Shown: in pieces, positions 8,339 to 17,522 of the stretch | Layout of the letters: every line of letters starts with the position of its first letter | Numbering within the stretch: position 1 is the first letter of the stretch | From: Acidimicrobiaceae bacterium | Lineage (GTDB): Bacteria; Actinomycetota; Acidimicrobiia; Acidimicrobiales; RAAP-2 | Reading direction: 5' to 3' | Assembly (NCBI GenBank): GCA_003168075.1 | Contig: PMTL01000127.1 | Location: 357 to 32,674 of the forward strand | DNA: 32,318 nt | Notes under the pieces: generated by a model | What the model was told of the DNA's origin: nothing | Seen by the model: the letters and a program-made list of their open reading frames with translations, nothing else | Databases searched by the model: none | Made by a program: the position numbers and the translations under genes

Positions 8339-8365
8339 GAAGGGCCAGCCCTAGGCTGGCCCTTC
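8339..8365 (-). terminator. Strong hairpin just downstream of tRNA-fMet
   Basis: GAAGGGCCAGCC-CTA-GGCTGGCCCTTC: perfect 12-bp stem with a 3-nt loop. It begins 4 nt beyond the encoded CCA on the minus strand. There is no long U-tract, so termination or processing is inferred. Confidence 0.65.
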
Positions 8366-8369
8366 GACT

Positions 8370-8446
<77 letters not shown>

Positions 8447-8458
8447 TTGCGAATTTTA

Positions 8459-8485
8459 ATCTTAGCAGAGGATCCACTACGCCAA
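8459..8485 (-). promoter_or_regulatory. Possible sigma70-type promoter for tRNA-fMet
   Basis: Minus strand TTGGCG-N15-TAAGAT followed by an AT-rich stretch, 12 nt upstream of the mature tRNA 5' end. The spacer is shorter than the optimum. Confidence 0.3.
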
Positions 8486-8519
8486 TTCGAATGGCGTTGC
8501 CCGACCCGACATAAGGGAT

Positions 8520-11396
8520 CTATCCCGCGAGGGCCTTTTGTGCGAGTAGCAACTGAGCATTCATCTGTTGCACGTCGCTCTGGTACGTGCCGAGGTTGCC
8601 CGCCTTCAGTGCCGCCTCGGCGGCGGTGTAATCCGCACCCGCCTGCGTCAAGTACTGTGCCGCGGTTTCACCCTTCTTGGCGCTGCCGGTGTTGCCCGTG
8701 GTTCCGGTGGGAATCGTTCCGCCCAGGACGCTGGCAATCGCTCCGGCAAGTGTCGTGCTGAAGCCCACCCGCTGGTTGAACGCCACGATCACGTACTTGA
8801 GCTGGGGCATTGGGTTCGTGGTCGACGCTACGTAGAAGGGCCGCACGTAGAGGACACTTTGATCGAGAGGGACCATGAGGTCATTGCCGAGCAAGACCTG
8901 CGACCCGTGCTGGTCGAGGAGCGAGAGCGTCCGGGAGACCGTCGCATTCTGCAGCATTTCTGAATCAGCTTGGGCGGGTCCAGTAGTGGTGGACTGGCCG
9001 CGTGGTGTCTCGTAAACGTTCAACTGTCCGTAGTCACTCGGATCGCTGGTGGCGACCATGAACGCCGACAGGTTCTGCACCGTCGAGGAGTTACCCGCCG
9101 GCACGAAGGCCACTGATTCGAGGAGCTGCTGGTGGTTGGCCTGGGGCAGAGAACCAACCTGGTAGATCGGTGCCATCGGTGAGAGGTTCGAGGAGATCTG
9201 GTTACCGTTCACGTCGGTCACCACCGTCGCGGCCAACGCTTGACTCGCCGGTCCGGCACCGGCGAGCGGGGAGACCTCCCAGCGGTCGGACGCGTCGTAG
9301 AAGGCGGTCGCCTGGGTGATGTGGTAGCGGCCCAAGGTTGCGGCCTGCACGGAGAAGAGGTCCGCGGGGTAGCGAAGGTGGGTGCGAATGGCGCTGGGCA
9401 TCTTGCTCAAGGGCTGGAACATTCCGGGGAACGCAGCAGCGTAGGCACGGATGATGGGGTCGGAGGGGTCCATGATGTAAAAAGTCATTTTGCCGGTGTA
9501 GGCATTGACGACGACCTTGACCGAGTTACGCACGTAGTTGAAATTGAATGGAAGTCCGCCTTGACTGACGTTCAGGTTGCTGGCGTTCTGCGAATACGGG
9601 TACTGGCTCGACGTCGTGTAGCCATCGAGGACGAAATTCACCGCACCATTGGCGATGACCGCGTAGGGCTGGGAGTCGAAGGAAAGGAACGGCGCGGCTT
9701 TCTCAGCCATCTGAGTGACGTCGCGCACGAAGAGTACTCGTGACTTTGACGTGATCTGGTTTGAGATCAAGAAGTTGAAGTCGCCGAGTCGTGCGGCCAA
9801 AGCAAGTCGACTGAACAACCCTCCAACGGCGACGCCACCCTTGGCTGCGTAGTGCGTCTCAACCGGTGTCCCGGCATTCGATCCGGTGATTGGCTCATAA
9901 TCGAGCTCGGCCTGCTTCGTGTTCGCCACGACCCAGCCGGTATCGCCAATGCCGAAGTAGATATCGGGCTGCGTCAGCTGGGGCATTCCCCCTGTCGATG
10001 TCGGCGGAACATTAGCCACATCAAAAACCGGGTTACCGGTGGCCGGGTCGACTTGGTTCGCTGCCAACACCGCGGCGCCGACACCATGGGTGTACTGCAA
10101 GTGGGTGTTGACCCAGCCCGCGGCAGGCAGGTTTCCCTCGGCGAGCTCGCGTGCTCCGATCAACACCGGCGTCAACTTGCCGTTGATGACGTAGCGATCC
10201 ACCCCCAGCGTCGAGAAGGTGTAGTACGCGCGAATCGATTGGCGACGTGTGACGGTCGCCAGGGCAATGCTGGGGTCCGGGTCCCACAGGCGAATGTTGT
10301 TGAGCGTGTCAGCGTCAGCGCTCAGCACCTTGGCCGGCACCGTCGACGCGGCCGCGAAGGAGTGGTATTGCACGTTGGTGAGATCGTAGGCCTGGCGCGT
10401 CGCTTGAATATTGCGCGCGATGTAGGGCGCCTCGAGAGTCGCCTGAGCGGGACTCACCTTGAAGGTCTGCAGAAACGTCGGGTACAACACGCCGATGATC
10501 AACGCCACGAAGGCCCACAATCCGACGGCCACTGCGGGTAGCGACCATCCGCGTGATCGGACGTTGGCGAGCAAGATCAATCCCGACGCCAACGACAAGA
10601 AGATCAGGATCGTCAAGGCCGGCATCCGAGCGTGCACGTCGGTGTAGCCCGCTCCCCCGACGACACCGTTTGTCGAGTTGACCAGTTCCCATCGCGCGAT
10701 GACGTACCCGGCGGCCTTCATCAGCGCGATGCCCGCACCGATGACTGACAGGTGCGCCTTCACGCGCGGCGCGACGCGCGGCGCATGGCGCGTCGTGCGG
10801 ATGCCGCCATTGAAGAAGTGCAGTATCGAGGTCACGATCAGGATCACGAAAAGTGACACCAGTGTCCAGGTCACCACGAAGGAGATAAAGGGCAGGTCAA
10901 AGACGTAAAAACCGATGTCCTTGTGAAACAGCGGGTCAGTCGTGCCGAAGGACTGGCGATGCACGAAGAGGAGCCACGTGTTCCACTGGCCCGAAGCGTT
11001 GAGTCCAGCGATGAAACCGGTCACGACGGCGACCGCGGCGTAAATGCGCCCGGCGTAGGGTCGTACGGAATTCTGGAATCGGCGCACAACTTCGTCCTCG
11101 GGTTCGAAGCTGAGGTCGCGCGCGCCGAAGCGGTCGGTGAGCATCAAATTCACCCACATCAACGCGAAGAAGATCAGTCCGAAGACGACCGCCAAGCCGA
11201 CTTTGGTCGCGAGAAGCGTGTTGTAGACCTGTCCAATACCGCCCTGGGAGAACCACATTTGATCAGTCCAGATGACTGCCAAGGTGCGTAGCGACGCCAA
11301 CAGAACAATCAGGACAAAGACGGCCCCAGCAATCCAGAAACGGCGAGATGGTCGGCCGAGTCGGCGAGGGGGACTGACATCCGACGGTGAACGCAC
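8520..11396 (-). CDS. UPF0182 family large membrane protein
   Basis: 958 aa with multiple N-terminal TM helices and FHKDIGFYVFDLPFISFVVTWTL, LEAPYIARNIQATRQAYDL, NIRLWDP, followed by a large soluble domain and an acidic/Thr-Gly linker, as expected for UPF0182/COG1615. Confidence 0.9.
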   Translation of the reverse strand: MRSPSDVSPPRRLGRPSRRFWIAGAVFVLIVLLASLRTLAVIWTDQMWFSQGGIGQVYNTLLATKVGLAVVFGLIFFALMWVNLMLTDRFGARDLSFEPEDEVVRRFQNSVRPYAGRIYAAVAVVTGFIAGLNASGQWNTWLLFVHRQSFGTTDPLFHKDIGFYVFDLPFISFVVTWTLVSLFVILIVTSILHFFNGGIRTTRHAPRVAPRVKAHLSVIGAGIALMKAAGYVIARWELVNSTNGVVGGAGYTDVHARMPALTILIFLSLASGLILLANVRSRGWSLPAVAVGLWAFVALIIGVLYPTFLQTFKVSPAQATLEAPYIARNIQATRQAYDLTNVQYHSFAAASTVPAKVLSADADTLNNIRLWDPDPSIALATVTRRQSIRAYYTFSTLGVDRYVINGKLTPVLIGARELAEGNLPAAGWVNTHLQYTHGVGAAVLAANQVDPATGNPVFDVANVPPTSTGGMPQLTQPDIYFGIGDTGWVVANTKQAELDYEPITGSNAGTPVETHYAAKGGVAVGGLFSRLALAARLGDFNFLISNQITSKSRVLFVRDVTQMAEKAAPFLSFDSQPYAVIANGAVNFVLDGYTTSSQYPYSQNASNLNVSQGGLPFNFNYVRNSVKVVVNAYTGKMTFYIMDPSDPIIRAYAAAFPGMFQPLSKMPSAIRTHLRYPADLFSVQAATLGRYHITQATAFYDASDRWEVSPLAGAGPASQALAATVVTDVNGNQISSNLSPMAPIYQVGSLPQANHQQLLESVAFVPAGNSSTVQNLSAFMVATSDPSDYGQLNVYETPRGQSTTTGPAQADSEMLQNATVSRTLSLLDQHGSQVLLGNDLMVPLDQSVLYVRPFYVASTTNPMPQLKYVIVAFNQRVGFSTTLAGAIASVLGGTIPTGTTGNTGSAKKGETAAQYLTQAGADYTAAEAALKAGNLGTYQSDVQQMNAQLLLAQKALAG

Positions 11397-11417
11397 AGTG
11401 CGAGCCTAGGTCAGAAC

Positions 11418-13124
11418 TTAGCCGGGTACGACGGTGCAGGCACAGCCCGCGTGAAGTGGCGGATACGCCGACCCGCTCGGGAAGGGCTGGCCCGCCGGAC
11501 GCGCCGGGGAGGCGGCGTCCAGGGCGCACGCGTCACAGGGCGCGTCGTTGGGAGCGGGAAAAAAGCGCAGCACTCGGTCGGCTGAGGCCGTGGTAACACC
11601 CAGGTGAAACGCCCGACGCGCCGCGTCGGTGCAGAGACGTTCGACTCGCGCTCCTCGCCACTCCTTGTAGGCGGCGTTGGCGCGTTCGGTCGCGTCGCCG
11701 TTGCCGTCGGCGAGTATTCGCTTGCGCAGCGCGAGGACTATCGTGACCGCCAGGTCTGCGGCACAGTCATCGATGCCGGCCCGCGCGCTTGAGGTACTGG
11801 TCGCTCCCGCTTCGTCGAAGGCAAACTGAATGCCGGCCGCAGTGGCGTCGGCGAGGGCGTCGCCCGCGGCGTCCGCGTATCGACGGCGCTGCTCCAATTC
11901 GTCCTCGAGTTCATGAGTAATCGAGCCCTTGACGTCGCGTAGCCGTTCGAGCGTGGCGTTCTGATCGTCTTGTAGTGCGCGCTTGACTTTGCGCGTCAGT
12001 ACCGCCAGCGACTCACTGATCGCTTGGTCGCGTCGCGCGAAGAGTTCACCAAGGGGAGTCTCAGCCTTGGCGGGAGCGGCCGCCTTCTTCGGCGCGGCCG
12101 CCGTCACTCCGCGCTCTTCCAGGGTGGCCTTGCGAAGTCGCGCGAAGATTTCATTGACCACGTCGGTTCCAGTGACGTCGTCCTCGATGAACGATTCCGC
12201 GTCGCGGACGTTAGCGTGCGGAACCTTGGCCGCAGGAGTAGCGCGGGCTGCGGGCGGTGTCGCGCCGGACGGCGCCATCGGCTCGAGATGACTGACGGCG
12301 TTCGACGACGGTACCGCCTGCAACTGGGCTTCGGGTACGTGGCGAAGCGGCGTTCCGGCGAGCAACTCCTCTTCGGTCGGTTCATTCGAAGGTGGACGTT
12401 GTCGCAGCGCCTCGAGAGCGGCGTGACGTGCGGCCTCGTCGGAACCATGGATGTTGTCGAGCAGGGCGTCGATTTGTTCGCGCACACCTTGGACAAAGGA
12501 GTTCATCGAGTCGCGCGCCGCGCGAAGTTGGTCGATTTGGATGTGCAGCGCCTTGCGCTTGATGGCCAAGTCGTTGAGGATGTTGCGGCGCGCCTCGTTG
12601 GACTGCTCAACAATGGCCCGCCCCTGCTCGCGACCGCGTTCCACCATGGCGTCGCCGTTGACCTTGGCCGATTCAATAAGACGCTCCGCAGCGAGGCGGG
12701 CTTCCTGATCCAACTGGGCCACAGCGTGTTCGGCCTCGGTAAGCAGCGATGTCGCTCGCTCCTGGGCCTCGATGAGGTGGTTCGCCGCGCGTTGTTGGCT
12801 CTCGGTGAACAATAGGGCCGAGCGCTCTTGAGCTTCGGACGTCACCCGTCCGGCCTCCTCGTGCGCCGAGCGCAGAATTGCGGCACTCTGGGCGCCGAGC
12901 GCACTGGCCAACGTCGCCTCGTCGAAGGTTGGGTTGGCCACGCGGCGCAATGCCTCGGAGAGTTGATCTTGGAGGTCGCGAATGCGACTTTCGAGATGAC
13001 CGACCTCGCGCGAGACGGTATCGAGGTGCGAACGAACCTCTTGGGGGTCGTAACCGCCTTTTCGCACCGTATTGAAGTTCGTACGAGCAATTTCAGTCGA
13101 TGATTGACGCGTCGTCGAGAGCAT
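11418..13124 (-). CDS. DivIVA-like coiled-coil protein with a C-terminal Cys/His phage-head-morphogenesis-like motif
   Basis: N-terminus TRQSSTEIARTNFNTVRKGGYDPQEVRSHLDTVSREVGHLESRIRDL is DivIVA-like (F..vrkGYdp.eVd.fL), then long coiled coils. C-terminus APCDACALDAASPARPAGQPFPSGSAYPPLHAGCACTVVPG. Track start 13139; ATG 13124 is also plausible. Confidence 0.75.
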   Translation of the reverse strand: MLSTTRQSSTEIARTNFNTVRKGGYDPQEVRSHLDTVSREVGHLESRIRDLQDQLSEALRRVANPTFDEATLASALGAQSAAILRSAHEEAGRVTSEAQERSALLFTESQQRAANHLIEAQERATSLLTEAEHAVAQLDQEARLAAERLIESAKVNGDAMVERGREQGRAIVEQSNEARRNILNDLAIKRKALHIQIDQLRAARDSMNSFVQGVREQIDALLDNIHGSDEAARHAALEALRQRPPSNEPTEEELLAGTPLRHVPEAQLQAVPSSNAVSHLEPMAPSGATPPAARATPAAKVPHANVRDAESFIEDDVTGTDVVNEIFARLRKATLEERGVTAAAPKKAAAPAKAETPLGELFARRDQAISESLAVLTRKVKRALQDDQNATLERLRDVKGSITHELEDELEQRRRYADAAGDALADATAAGIQFAFDEAGATSTSSARAGIDDCAADLAVTIVLALRKRILADGNGDATERANAAYKEWRGARVERLCTDAARRAFHLGVTTASADRVLRFFPAPNDAPCDACALDAASPARPAGQPFPSGSAYPPLHAGCACTVVPG

Positions 13125-13177
13125 TCGCCGTTCTTCCATTCCCCTCAGCCTAGGACGTCGCGGACCCCAAAAATGGC

Positions 13178-14305
13178 TTAGTGGGGCGCAGTCAGCGCCA
13201 CCGGGGCGGCTCCGCCGAGTTTACGCAGTTCGGCCAGGACCTGGGACAACGTGGTCACGCCGATGATGTGCAGGCTCGAATTCGCTACGGAGCGCGCGGT
13301 AGCCACTTCCACCTGCGGGACAAAGAAATACTGGACTCCGGCTCTTTCGACGGCAATCGTCTTTTCGGCAACTCCCCCGACGTCACCGACGTTGCCCTCG
13401 GGGTCGATAGTGCCCGTGGCGGCAATCACGTGGTGTCCCGTGAGCGATCCTCGACTTAACTTGTCGATGATTGTCAGAGTCATCGCTACGCCCGCCGAGG
13501 GTCCACCGATGTTGGCGGTATTGACTGAAATAGTGCCGGGAAGTGAATACGACATTCCGTCTTCGGGGACCACGCCGATGTAGGACGGTCCGGCAGTGGG
13601 GAACTGTGCACACCCGGTCTTCGCGTTGGCATTTGGCGAGGCGGCGACCTTCACCTTCATGCTCACCAGGGCACCGCGACGCAACACACCAGCGGCGCTG
13701 AACGTTCCACGACGTACCGTCACGCGAACCGTCGTGTTCGTGGGCACGTGAACGAGACTGCCCAACAACGAACAGCTCGACACGACCGGCGTTCCGTTGA
13801 GTGCGGTGATCTCATCGCCCACGTGGAGTCCGGCCGTGGCCGCGGGAGTATTGCTGACGACCGCAGTGATGATTGCGCCTGTTGGCGTGCTGGGAATCGT
13901 CCAGTCCAGAGCCCGCAGGGCCGCGACCTCGGCGTACTCCTGGGAATCGCTCATCTGCAGGAAACCCTGACTGGTCAACTGGCGACTCGGTATTCCGGGG
14001 TCGAGCAATTGGTCCGCGTTGACGAACTGGACGTGCGACTGAAAGTGCATCCAGAGGAACTGTAATTCCGAGAGTGGCTGGAGGTAGACGTCGACCAACA
14101 TGATCCGGTCCGACGTCGAGTCGGTCGCCAGACCCTTCACCGTCACCAGCGGCGCCACGTTAGTGGCGTTGCCCGGCGTGATGGCGTACTCGTCGGTCGA
14201 CCACGCGCGCAGCAGAATAACGACCAACGCCACGACAATCAACGCCATGATGAACAGCGCGAACCGACGTCGGGGCGCAGAAGGTGGTGAGATGGTCTCG
14301 TGCAC
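13178..14305 (-). CDS. PDZ-domain, Lon-like (S16) secreted/membrane serine protease, YlbL family
   Basis: N-terminal TM helix, YAITPGNATNVAPLVTV, PDZ segment (AATAGLHVGDEITALNGTPV), S16 catalytic Ser motif NIGGPSAGVAMTLTIID and the downstream catalytic Lys in GGVAEKTIAVERAG. Confidence 0.92.
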   Translation of the reverse strand: MHETISPPSAPRRRFALFIMALIVVALVVILLRAWSTDEYAITPGNATNVAPLVTVKGLATDSTSDRIMLVDVYLQPLSELQFLWMHFQSHVQFVNADQLLDPGIPSRQLTSQGFLQMSDSQEYAEVAALRALDWTIPSTPTGAIITAVVSNTPAATAGLHVGDEITALNGTPVVSSCSLLGSLVHVPTNTTVRVTVRRGTFSAAGVLRRGALVSMKVKVAASPNANAKTGCAQFPTAGPSYIGVVPEDGMSYSLPGTISVNTANIGGPSAGVAMTLTIIDKLSRGSLTGHHVIAATGTIDPEGNVGDVGGVAEKTIAVERAGVQYFFVPQVEVATARSVANSSLHIIGVTTLSQVLAELRKLGGAAPVALTAPH

Positions 14306-14932
14306 AGTGATGAATCCACGCTACCGGACGACGTCGACGAACAACTACTCGTCGCCGGGTACCGCGATGACGGATCGCTGGACTCCTTTATCGCCGAGCA
14401 TTTGGGGGACCCTAGGGGGCGACGCCGCGTCCTCGCGCTTCGTGCGGCCAACCGTCGAGGAATCATCGCCGACGCAGACTGGCGCCGCGCGCTCAGCGAC
14501 GTGGACGTGGACGTACGGCGCGAGGCGCTCACATTGATCGCCGCCGTTCCCATCAACGATCCGACAATCTTTACGCTCCTCCTCGCGGCGCTGAGTGACG
14601 ACGACGCGCTCGTGGTCGACGGAGCCGTCTTCGCCCTCGGCGAACACCTCTACGATCCCGCCGTGCAGGGGATCATCACCGTCGCCACCGACCACGAGGA
14701 TCCACGCTGTCGCGAGTCCGCGATCGCGGCTCTGGGCGCCCTGGGTGACGACCGGGCCCGACCAGCGATTCTCGCCGCCCTTGACGACAAGCCCGCGGTG
14801 CGTCGACGCGCGATTGTGGCGCTAGCGAACTTTGAAGGACCCGACATCGAAGCCGCTCTCGAGCGCGCCAGCGAGGACCGCGACTGGCAGGTCCGTGCGG
14901 CGGTCGACCAACTCGGTCGCGGCGAGGACTGA
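14300..14932 (+). CDS. HEAT-repeat protein
   Basis: Repeated helical units: VRREALTLIAAVPINDPTIFTLLLAALSDDDALVVDGAVFALGEH..., CRESAIAALGALGDDRARPAILAALDDKPAVRRRAIVALANF. GTG start. Confidence 0.8.
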   Translation: MHSDESTLPDDVDEQLLVAGYRDDGSLDSFIAEHLGDPRGRRRVLALRAANRRGIIADADWRRALSDVDVDVRREALTLIAAVPINDPTIFTLLLAALSDDDALVVDGAVFALGEHLYDPAVQGIITVATDHEDPRCRESAIAALGALGDDRARPAILAALDDKPAVRRRAIVALANFEGPDIEAALERASEDRDWQVRAAVDQLGRGED

Positions 14933-14933
14933 A

Positions 14934-15938
14934 CTAACGATCTACTTGGCGAAACAGGCTGTGCAGTGACGACATCTGCTCGAGGCACATCTGCAGTCCA
15001 CGAATGATCACCGTGCCCGGGTCATCGGCCACCCGGACCGTGACTCCGATGCTGTGCGAAATCAGCTCCGCAAGATCCGTGAGTTGCGCGTGCCCGCCCA
15101 CCAGCACCATGCCCTGGGCACTGACGTCTTGGGACAAGTCCGGCGGGGCGTCGGCCAAACACTCCTGAATGAGGCGCAACGTCGCACTCAGCACATCGGC
15201 CAGGGCGGCGTTCACCAGTTCGGCCCGCACTTCAATCCTCTCAATCTTGCCGTCTTCGATGGCGCGTGCGCTGATCGTGCGTGACTCACCGTGGCTGCGG
15301 CTGCGCGCCGAGCTCATGGTGATCTTGAGGTCTTCGATCATGGAGGGAGCGACCACGACGCCCTGTCGAAGTCGCAGCAGGGTGGCAATCGCATTGTCGA
15401 TATCGTTGCCACCCACGCGGCGCGCCCCCGAGGACACGATGCCCCCGAGCGAAATGAGTGCCGACTCCGATGCTCCCGCACCGAGTACCGTCACCGCCGA
15501 TCCGACAGGGTCCTGTACCGGAAGTCCCAATCCGATGGCCGCGGCGATCGGGGCTTCCATCAAACTCACTTCACGGGCGCCGGCTTGGATAGCTGCTTGG
15601 CGTAGGGCGCGGCGTTCAATCGAGGTGGCCAGCGACGGAACGCTCATGACGACCCGGGCCCGGCTCAACTTGGACACCCCAGCTCGGTCGAAGAGACCAG
15701 CAATAAGCCGAGCGGTCACGTCGAAGTCCACGGTGGTGCCCTGGGCGAGAGGCCGAAAGACCACCATGTGGCGCGGCGTACGTCCGATGAGGTCGATGGC
15801 ACCGTGACCGACGTCGACGACTTCGCCCGACGAGGTATCGATTGCGACCATCGTCGGCTCGTCAAACAAGATGCCCCGTTCCGCGGTGGCCAGACGTGTT
15901 CGGGCCGTGCCGATATCGAGTGCGACGTCCGTGGCCAT
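14934..15938 (-). CDS. MreB-like bacterial actin homologue (divergent)
   Basis: DVALDIGTARTRLAT (phosphate-1), GRTPRHMVVFRPLAQGTTVDFDVTARLI, VPSLATSIERRALRQAAIQAGAREVSLMEAPIAAAIGLGLPV, QGMVLVGGHAQLTDLAELI. The fold signature is clear but the phosphate-2 loop is altered. Confidence 0.85.
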   Translation of the reverse strand: MATDVALDIGTARTRLATAERGILFDEPTMVAIDTSSGEVVDVGHGAIDLIGRTPRHMVVFRPLAQGTTVDFDVTARLIAGLFDRAGVSKLSRARVVMSVPSLATSIERRALRQAAIQAGAREVSLMEAPIAAAIGLGLPVQDPVGSAVTVLGAGASESALISLGGIVSSGARRVGGNDIDNAIATLLRLRQGVVVAPSMIEDLKITMSSARSRSHGESRTISARAIEDGKIERIEVRAELVNAALADVLSATLRLIQECLADAPPDLSQDVSAQGMVLVGGHAQLTDLAELISHSIGVTVRVADDPGTVIIRGLQMCLEQMSSLHSLFRQVDR

Positions 15939-16011
15939 GGCTAAGGATGTTAGGTCGCCACAGCGGACTCCTCGCTGTCACCGATGGCGCTGACTCGCAT
16001 AAGTTGGGGGA

Positions 16012-17130
16012 GTGAGTGAGAACCCCATGGGCGACATGTTCGGTGATCTGTTCAAGATGCTGGGCCAACAGGGCCCCGACGCCTGGTTTCAGACCGCCAC
16101 GCAGTTGGCTCTCAACGTGGCGCGCGGCGAGGACGGCGACCCCAATCCCCGGCCCACGGAGCGCCAGCGCCTCGAGGAATTCGCTCCGCTCGTGGGACGC
16201 CACGTCGACGCACTCTTTGGCGTCTCTTCGACCCCCGAAGTGACCGCAGTAAACCGGTCGGGACTCACGTTGGCGGCGCTCAATCAGTGGAAGCCGCTCA
16301 TCGCCCCGATGGCTGATACGCCACCTTCATTGGACCTCGAGAACGTTGAAGGTGGAGCGATGATGGCCCAACTCGCCAGTTCGCTCGGGCCACTGTTTTT
16401 GGGATTCCAGATGGGCTCGGTGGCCGGACACTTCTCCGAGCGCGCCTGGTCGCTGTCGGCCCTGGCTCTGCCCCGCGAGGACACGACGCGCCACCTGGTG
16501 GTGAACAACCTCGTCGCCTTCGCCCAAGAATGGTCGCTCGAACGCGACGAGGTATACGTCTTCGCCCTCGGACGTGAATTCGTTGCCTCGTTGGTACTAT
16601 CGCAACCCGGCACCGGTGACGCGCTGCGCGCTCTTCTGGTCGACGCCGTCCGCGAGTCGGCCGCCGCGCAGGGCGACCTCCTGGCACGACTGCAGGGCAT
16701 GATGAACCCCGAGAACATGGCGTCGTTCATGAGCAACCCCGAGGCGCTACTCGACGAGATCGAGATGCCCGGCGAGACCGACGCGACCAGGGCGATCAAC
16801 GCCGCCGCGGCGGTACTGTGCGCGCTCTTTGACGCCGCGGCCGAGGAGATCACCACCGCGATGATGGGTCCGCGGCCGTCACTGAGTGAGGCGTGGCGTC
16901 GTCACCGAATGAGCGACGCCCGAGGCGAGGACGCCGCGGCCGCGCTCTTTGGAATCTCGAACCAGGGACCGCACCACGATCTGGCTCGAACTTTCGTCGC
17001 CGAGATCGCCGCGGCGCACACTTTGAGCGCCTTCAGCGCGCTCCTTCGGGTCGACGGACTGCCGAGTAACGCCGAACTCAGTGATCCCAGTGGCTGGTAC
17101 GAACGAGTATCGAACTCGCCCCTGGCCTAA
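16012..17130 (+). CDS. Zincin_2/DUF2342-like protein lacking a recognisable HExxH (possibly inactive)
   Basis: Overall layout resembles actinobacterial zinc-dependent metalloprotease/F420-biosynthesis-associated proteins: AVNRSGLTLAALNQWKPLIAPM, SLGPLFLGFQMGSVAGHFSERAWSLSALALP, then VYVFALGREFVASLVLS where HExxH would be expected. Family recognition is from memory. Confidence 0.6.
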   Translation: MSENPMGDMFGDLFKMLGQQGPDAWFQTATQLALNVARGEDGDPNPRPTERQRLEEFAPLVGRHVDALFGVSSTPEVTAVNRSGLTLAALNQWKPLIAPMADTPPSLDLENVEGGAMMAQLASSLGPLFLGFQMGSVAGHFSERAWSLSALALPREDTTRHLVVNNLVAFAQEWSLERDEVYVFALGREFVASLVLSQPGTGDALRALLVDAVRESAAAQGDLLARLQGMMNPENMASFMSNPEALLDEIEMPGETDATRAINAAAAVLCALFDAAAEEITTAMMGPRPSLSEAWRRHRMSDARGEDAAAALFGISNQGPHHDLARTFVAEIAAAHTLSAFSALLRVDGLPSNAELSDPSGWYERVSNSPLA

Positions 17131-17405
17131 ACCTCTTCTTCATACCCGAGGTTCCACTCGACCAGCAGGTTCTCGCGTTCGGCGTCACGGTTCACTCGCT
17201 CGCGATTTCGACGAAACTGAGGGTCGTGCGGGGGCAAGAAACGCAAGCGCGCGTCGATGCGGTCAACGAAGGCCTGAATCTGCTCCTCATCACCGAATAC
17301 CATGCGGCACTCCCAGTGCGGCGCTACCGGTCCGAGGTAGACGACTTGGACGTGACCGACGGGGTCGATGACCTCGGTGGTTTCGGTGGTCGGAACCTGG
17401 CTCAC
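17127..17405 (-). CDS. Small conserved-looking hypothetical protein (92 aa)
   Basis: MSQVPTTETTEVIDPVGHVQVVYLGPVAPHWECRMVFGDEEQIQAFVDRIDARLRFLPPHDPQFRRNRERVNRDAERENLLVEWNLGYEEEV. An RBS-like AGGAGT lies just upstream; convergent with the 16012 gene, stops overlapping. Confidence 0.65.
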   Translation of the reverse strand: MSQVPTTETTEVIDPVGHVQVVYLGPVAPHWECRMVFGDEEQIQAFVDRIDARLRFLPPHDPQFRRNRERVNRDAERENLLVEWNLGYEEEV

Positions 17406-17522
17406 GGTACTCCTTTAGAGAACGTCGTACTACGGGAGTTCCAGTCTACCTTTTCGCCCCTGACCCGCCACGAAGGAGCAGCGCGTACAAAAATAGCCCC
17501 CCATCGGGTCTATGGTCGTGGC

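Noticed and set aside
12024-12815. 263-aa plus-strand ORF opposite the DivIVA-like gene
   Set aside because: Antisense shadow of a regular coiled-coil coding sequence; no recognisable features.
17226-17522. N-terminal 99 codons of the track ORF for the formimidoyltransferase
   Set aside because: It overlaps the minus-strand 92-aa gene and its upstream region. The conserved ECVxNxSEGRD N-terminus starts at GTG 17523.
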